DNA of 64,000 nucleotides from Chlorophyllum brunneum (Eukaryota > Basidiomycota > Agaricomycetes > Agaricales > Agaricaceae). The notes beneath the pieces are model-generated. The model saw nothing but the letters and a program-made list of their open reading frames with translations. It was not told the DNA's origin and searched no databases. The position numbers and the translations under genes are program-made. The stretch lies in contig OY756140.1 of NCBI GenBank assembly GCA_963576785.1, forward strand, positions 3,720,001 through 3,784,000, written 5' to 3'. Each line of letters opens with the position of its first letter. The stretch's first letter is position 1. Below are positions 58,260-64,000 of this stretch, in pieces.

Positions 58260-59584
58260 ATGTCCAACGCCGTCAGCCCTGATTCTTTCGATAATTCTTC
58301 AATTGCGGATCTTATAGCCGAGTATGGTTCGTCGACTGCGACATCTTGGCTCGATTCGGATCGATATAAAATTTGGAGACCTACGGAAGAGATACCCGAG
58401 TCCTCATTCAAGCCTGTACAGGCTTACATGCAGAAAGGTGGGCTTGATTCTCACAATTTCTTCAAATATACTGCCCTTTTTAAATTTCGACTTACTTTCC
58501 AGATTCCTATGCTTTCGCATGGGGTAACCCTTTAGTCTCCTCGCCCGATGCACTCCTACCAACCGCACGCGCTTTCATCAACTACATTGAATCTCAGGAA
58601 CTCCATCCAGTATGGTCATGCGTCGATTTCGACCTCGAAGAAGTCCTCGCATGCGACGAATTTGGTTGGAGTGTCGTGTCCTGTATATACGCCGACATAA
58701 TTGATCCGGATCATCTTATCGAGCTCACAAGTCAGGAACATAATGGAAACGAAGGTACACATGCGGTCAAGGATCTCAAGAAGAATTTGCGTAGAGGGGA
58801 TAAATATGGTGTACAAGTAGAAGAATTTCGTGGTGGACCTGAGGAAATGGCCGAAGAAGACAAGAGAGTGATAGATGACGGGATCAAACAGTGGAAGGAA
58901 CGTAGAAATGGATTTCAGATTGCCTCGGTACGATCCACATCTTTCTCGTCTTTAAAGTATATAAAAAAGCTGACAAGATTAACAGAGCGATTTGGATTTT
59001 TGGCTTGATATGCAGCACCGACGGTATTGGCTAGCCCGAAAGGATGGCATACCAATCGGATTTCTCATCCTCACTCCAATCAACGGTGACAACTGGCAAA
59101 TCAAAAACGCCATCTCATTCCCTGAGGCACCGAAAGGTACATCCGAAGCACTCATTTATCATGCTGTCAAAGAACTTTACGAGGAGAGATGTCAAGAACA
59201 AGCACCCGACAACAATTCAGACCGCAGTAGCCAAAATGGAAAAGAGGACCACAACGACGATCGCACATCTAATCGCATCAGTGTCACATTTGACATCAGC
59301 GCTGCAGAGGAGGCAAAACCAATACACAAAGCTGGTGGATGGAAATTCAACGCACTAAGCAAGACGTATAAGAAGATTACAAAGATGGCTGTTCTCCTCA
59401 ACAGAGGTGAATTTCGGGTACGTTCGTCTTTTTTTTTTATATCCGCAGTGAAAGTAGGCTTATCCTGTCTTCGAAATGACAGAACAAATTTGATACCCAT
59501 CATGAAATAATGTATGTATGTTATCCGCCTGATGGTTTTGGCTTGGATGGTGTCGATGCATTGTTGAAGGTGTTGAAAAAGTGA
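58260..59584 (+). CDS. Freestanding DUF2156 aminoacyl-tRNA transferase, ergosteryl-amino-acid synthase-like
   Basis: Four exons. MSNAVSPDSFDNSSIADLIA and TATSWLDSDRYKIWRPTEEI open it; after intron 1 come DSYAFAWGNPLVS and WSCVDFDLEEVLACDEFGWS, then VKDLKKNLRRGDKYGVQVEE, then (third exon) SDLDFWLDMQHRRYWLARKD, NWQIKNAISFPEAPKGTSEA, KAGGWKFNALSKTYKKITKM and finally FDTHHEIMYVCYPPDGFGLD with stop at 59582-59584. This layout is that of the DUF2156 (GNAT-like) domain that, in fungal ErdS and ErgS, moves an amino acid from tRNA to ergosterol. Here it stands alone as in ErgS; the amino acid used cannot be told from sequence. Confidence 0.65.
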
Positions 59585-59982
59585 TAAATGGATGTCATCA
59601 ATTATTTAATCGATTGGGCGTTCACAGAAGCTATATTTGATTATAGACTGTGAAAACAGTGCTATCCTCACCACCTTCGCTGAGACTGACAAACGCCAGA
59701 GGGAGTCGCTCCCCACGGTTATAATCACCACTGCATTCGTTGGCATCCGAATTTATAGACTTGGAGCGTGTCCAGAACAGCCGCTTAGGGATAACCGCAT
59801 TTCCCGCTTCAGTCTATCCCACATCCGAAGATTACACATTTCCTATTACTGTAACTAAGGTTAGACCGCAAAGAAGAAGTACCATTAGCAACACGAAACT
59901 TCGAAATGCAAAGAGTAAATGTTGTGACCTCATGATCAATATCAAATTGTGACTCCATTGCATATGTCGACCCTCGACTACG
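59585..59982. other. Intergenic region before the XPF gene
   Basis: About 400 bp between two plus-strand genes; no gene seen. Confidence 0.4.
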
Positions 59983-62900
59983 ATGTCAACACTTCTTCCC
60001 TTCCACAAATCCATCCTCGAAGAAATCCATGACCCAGCAACGAGCGATCTTCTCATTTTGGCACGTGGTCTTGGACTTCGGCGTATTGTGTGCACGCTTA
60101 TGAAGATCTACGACTCAAATAAAAGCCTCGTGTTACTAGTGAATGCTACGCAGGAAGAGGAATCAGTCATTGGTGAAGAGCTTGGGATTATGGGGTGTCG
60201 GAGACCTGGCTTACGCGTTGTTGGTTACGAAACACCTAGTAGAGATAGGTGAGTTTGGATACCCTATTAGTGTGTGTTGTATGGTTGGTAATGTGCATAG
60301 ACGGGATCTTTACAAGCGGGGCGGACTCATTTCAGTAACCTCACGTATCCTTGTTGTGGATATGTTACAGGGTGATATTCCTGTACATCTCATCACTGGT
60401 ATGCTGGTTCTTCACGCTGAAAAGTACGTGTCTACATACTCTTCCCAACGCATTCATAATTGATATAGCAGATAGAGTGACGCCACTAGTCCCTGAAGCT
60501 TTCATTGTTCGTCTGTTTCGTGAGAAGAACAGGAACGGGTTCGTCAAAGCGTTCACTGACCAACCGGAGCGTATTACGAGTGGAATGTCACCGCTGAAGA
60601 GTGTTATGAAGGAGCTACAGCTGAGACGAGTACACTTATTTCCTCGGTGAGTACATCTATAACCGATTCCGGCGTTACCTGCGGTATCTTCTAAACCTGT
60701 TATCCACTGGTAGGTTCCATGACCATATAAATAAGACTCTCGAGCGACGTCGTGCTGACGTCGTTGAGCTATCTCAACCCCTTTCCGACTCCATGTCAGA
60801 GATTCATCACGCCATTATTCAGTGCATGGCAACTACTCTCGCAGAACTCAAACGATCCAATAAAGACGTATGCACAACCCTCTCTCCCGGTGGATATTCG
60901 TTGATCCCAATGCGATAGCTCGACTTGGACGACTTTAACGTTGAGAACGCGTATTTTCGTTCATTCGACGCCACTGTTCGATACCAGCTTGCTCCTGTAT
61001 GGCATAAGGTCGGTCCCAAAACGAAACAGCTAATCAATGACTTGAATGTCCTCCGTCAACTCCTCTTGTATGTCAGATTCCCCGCTCACCCACGCATTAA
61101 CTAACTGGATTTGCGCAGCTACCTCCTATCATACGATGCCCTTTCATTTCATGCGTACCTAGAAACTATAATCGAATCCAACACTATATCTGCAAAGACT
61201 GGTGGACTGAGGGTAAATCAGTCACCATGGCTTCTCACAGATGCGGCAAACATCATATTTGAAGTTGCAAAGCGACGGTGCTTCATTATCACCGCGCCAT
61301 CGAAAGAGAAGACTGTCATTCCTTCGCCTGTGATAGATGTGGATGACGAAGATGCATGGGACGCCCTCGACGAAGTTATTGGAATATCGAGCAAAGGTAA
61401 AGAGAAAGCAAGGGCAGATGAACGGCCTCCGTGGTTACCTAAATCAGTTCAACCTATACTTGAGGAGCAACCGAAATGGGACCTTCTTTCGGATATCCTG
61501 CTCGAGATTGAGTCCGAAACCATCCACCTCTCCAGTAACAAGAACGTCAAACAACTCGGAACGGATACTGTGTTGATAATGACGTCGTCGACACGAAGTT
61601 GTGATCTCATACAAGAATTTTTGGATGCGATGGATCCAGAGGCAGAAAGCGGGAAGAAAGGAAAAATGATGATGAGGAGACGGTTGAAAGGGTATTTGGG
61701 GTGGAGAGGAAGACTTGGTAGTCAAAACCCCAATACTAATAACATGGCAGCGAGTGCGAAGAGTGGCTTCGGAACGGGTGGAAAAGGAAAAGAGAGGGAG
61801 GATAATGTGAGTGAAGCGCTTAAAAAGAAGGATAGAGAGAAGGCGGAAAAATCTGCGAGTCGGCGGAGAGCGAGGGGTGGTGCACCCTCGAATGCTGGGA
61901 ATGGTCCAAGATCTGCGGGTGGTGCGGGTGGAAGTGCGGATGCTGACGGACAGGCGGATGGTTTAGATATGGATAAGTGGGACGACATGACATTGTACGT
62001 GCTTCCACTCCACCCTCGACTAAGGCTGAACTTGCTAGATGGTCGAAGGATGATTTGGATCCAACATCGACCCTGACAAGCGTCACTAACGATTTCACTC
62101 TCGATCTTCTCACACAAGCTGAATTCGAGTCGTCATATGGGCTATTGCCTTCTGAACAGACGATCTTGATTAGAGCATACTCGGATGATACGGATGATCG
62201 TCTGTTGGCGGAGATTCAGCCACGCTTCATTGTGATGTTTGAACCTTGCGTCGAATTTGTTCGACGGGTCGAGGTGTGTACTGAATTTCCTGCGTGTTAC
62301 TTTTGAACCATGAGGTTAATATTCACTACGCCAGGTATATCGTAGTGCGTATCCAGGTTTGGCGGTGCGAGTGTATCATATGGTATATGCCAATTCGTGT
62401 GAGGAGCATCGGTATCTGGCGGCGATTAGGAAGGAGAAGGAGGCGTTTGAGAAGTTGGTCAAGGAGCGTGGGGTATGTATCCCGCCCATCGTCGTGGAGC
62501 CTATGTTCATGGGTGTGATTTTTAGTCAATGCTGTTGACCATTGAGGAGCGTCGAGAACCAGGGAGTGCTGGTGGCGGGGAAAGTATCATCAAGACAATG
62601 AGCACGAGGCTTGCTGGTGGTAGAAGGGAGTTGAACAAAGATCCTTCCAGAGTACGTTATTATTGTTTTGAGGAAGATATGAGGCATTAATAGGTTCGTA
62701 GATCGTTGTGGATATGCGAGAATTTCGATCTACGTTGCCATCACTTCTTCATGCTGCAAGTATGCTCGTGGTACCTGCGACTCTGACCGTAGGCGATTAC
62801 ATTCTCACTCCGGATATATGTGTTGAGAGGAAGAGCCTGACGGATCTCGTACAAAGTTTCAACAGCGGGCGCTTGTCAGTTCATTTTCTGATTATGTATG

Positions 62901-63500
62901 CCCACTGATTATATATCCCGTCACGCTAGATACACGCAATGCGAGTCCATGTCTGTACATTACAAGCATCCCGTGCTGTTGATCGAGTTCGAGGAAGACA
63001 AGGCTTTCTCACTCGATGCAATCTCCAACCTGAAAAACTACGCCAAGCCGACCCAGAAGTTTCCTAACAAACCAAACAAACCTGTGACTTTCGCCTCTTC
63101 ATCCGACCCATTGAATAACCCAGTATCATCTGCACCAACTGTCCAATCCAAACTTGTACTCTTGACCCTCACATTTCCTCGTCTACGAATTATATGGTCT
63201 CAATCACCATATGCGACAGCGGAGATTTTCGCGGATTTGAAGACGAATCAACCGGAGCCAGATCCGATCAAAGCGATTACGGTTGGAGCGGATGGAGATC
63301 CGGAAGTTGGGAAGGGGTTCAATGCGGCTGCGGAGGAATTGCTGAGGGCTTTACCCGGTATTGGTTCGTCTGGTGCGGCCGTGATGAAGAAGTGTAAGAG
63401 TATGAAGGAGCTGTGTGAGTTGAGTGAGGGGGAAGTGAAGGCGTTGGTTGGTGTTGGACCTGGGAGAGTTCTTTATGAGTTCTTGCATAAGGGAGAGTAG
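59983..63500 (+). CDS. RAD1: DNA repair endonuclease XPF / Rad1
   Basis: A gene with nine or more exons. The N-terminal inactive helicase-like region begins [60 protein letters not shown] and [10 protein letters not shown]; as in all XPF proteins, helicase motifs are decayed. The middle has a charged insert rich in Ser/Gly/Lys (about 61730-61960). The ERCC4 nuclease domain reads [40 protein letters not shown] with the catalytic ERK-x3-D. The C-terminal tandem helix-hairpin-helix has [18 protein letters not shown] and [19 protein letters not shown]. With Rad10/ERCC1 it cuts DNA 5' of lesions in nucleotide-excision repair. Confidence 0.9.
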
Positions 63501-64000
63501 CTAGGCAGTCTAGGGGCTTGATGTGAGCGATAACGCTTTGTAGTGATGGGAGGTAGTGTCGATGAAAGATGACTACATGGTTTTCACGAGCGACCGAGAT
63601 CAGTGGCAAATTCATGACAGCGTACAGGAGGAAGTGGAATTCTGGATTTATTCATGACAGCGTGGATCTGTTCGTGGTCACTAAGCACGCGACAATCATA
63701 GATTAGTCTTTTAAAGAGGACAACAGCAATCTTCGTTTGCGTAAAGTACCATGGCGCCCAGCACATGGTTGAAAGAAGATCATTTACTGTTCTCTCCTTT
63801 AAAGTCTTCAAATCTCTCAGGTTACATAGGCGTCTTACTGCGGGCACCTGATTACATCTGTCAGTACATTTCCACTGATCGACTGATGGCCAAGTCAAAC
63901 GGCATTCAGTGGTGAACAATTGAACCTCAAGAACCAAAGGATTACAGGCAGCGCTTAATCTAAGGAAAGGTGATCACGACCTCTTTAGCGTTACTCCCAT
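63501..64000. other. Region downstream of XPF
   Basis: Contains a 31-bp-spaced repeat of TTCATGACAGCGT (63611-63623 and 63651-63663). No gene could be supported; a 117-codon minus-strand frame (63584-63937) has no family resemblance. Confidence 0.4.

Noticed and set aside
63584..63937. 117-codon minus-strand frame downstream of XPF
   Set aside because: No recognisable domain; includes the XPF 3' region repeat; not supported.
1..64000. CRISPR arrays, operons, bacterial-type promoters
   Set aside because: Nothing of this kind is present; the window is eukaryotic.

Overview
The window reads as nuclear DNA of a filamentous basidiomycete, most likely an Agaricomycete. The evidence is the dense set of short introns (about 45-70 bp, GT...AG), the 3-nt first exon of ribosomal protein eL8, and families typical of mushrooms: DUF6535 proteins, F-box proteins, UstYa/DUF3328 oxidases, seven-helix membrane proteins and a membrane-anchored glutaminase A. 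Annotation is from manual translation and splice-site reading, and every homology call is from recognised motifs, not from a search.

Region 1 (1-12,660) is an AT-rich graveyard of transposable elements with no convincing host gene. It holds minus-strand Ty3/gypsy remnants (gag with zinc knuckles, protease, reverse transcriptase), a plus-strand non-LTR (LINE) ORF1 copy with a poly(A) tail inserted inside gag, an endonuclease fragment of another LINE, several LTRs (one a solo LTR with perfect 5-bp target duplications), an inverted pair of a second LTR family, and a long-armed fold-back/MITE-like element at a TA site.

Region 2 (12,661-27,660) is a run of minus-strand genes: a glutaminase A-like ectoenzyme with a C-terminal membrane anchor; five tandem copies of an unrecognised small secreted, probably GPI-anchored protein (one clearly a pseudogene, one with a doubtful splice frame); a short-chain dehydrogenase with degraded pieces of related sequence between the tandem copies; and two neighbouring G-domain proteins that both lack the Walker A lysine. 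The tandem array with its companion dehydrogenase fragments is the best candidate for something undescribed.

Region 3 (28,850-38,640) holds a branched-chain 2-oxoacid dehydrogenase E2, an F-box protein, a small proline-rich secreted protein, two UstYa-like proteins and two seven-helix membrane proteins. UstYa proteins modify ribosomal or nonribosomal peptides, so the small secreted protein is worth testing as a peptide precursor.

Region 4 (39,500-64,000) is mostly housekeeping and lineage-specific genes: an RS-rich protein, an F-box protein, Rtf2, a tiny secreted cysteine-containing protein whose start codon is split by an intron, a serine carboxypeptidase, two paralogous polytopic membrane proteins flanking a DUF6535 protein, Elongator subunit Elp6, ribosomal protein eL8, a freestanding DUF2156 protein (ergosteryl-amino-acid synthase-like) and the XPF/Rad1 repair nuclease.
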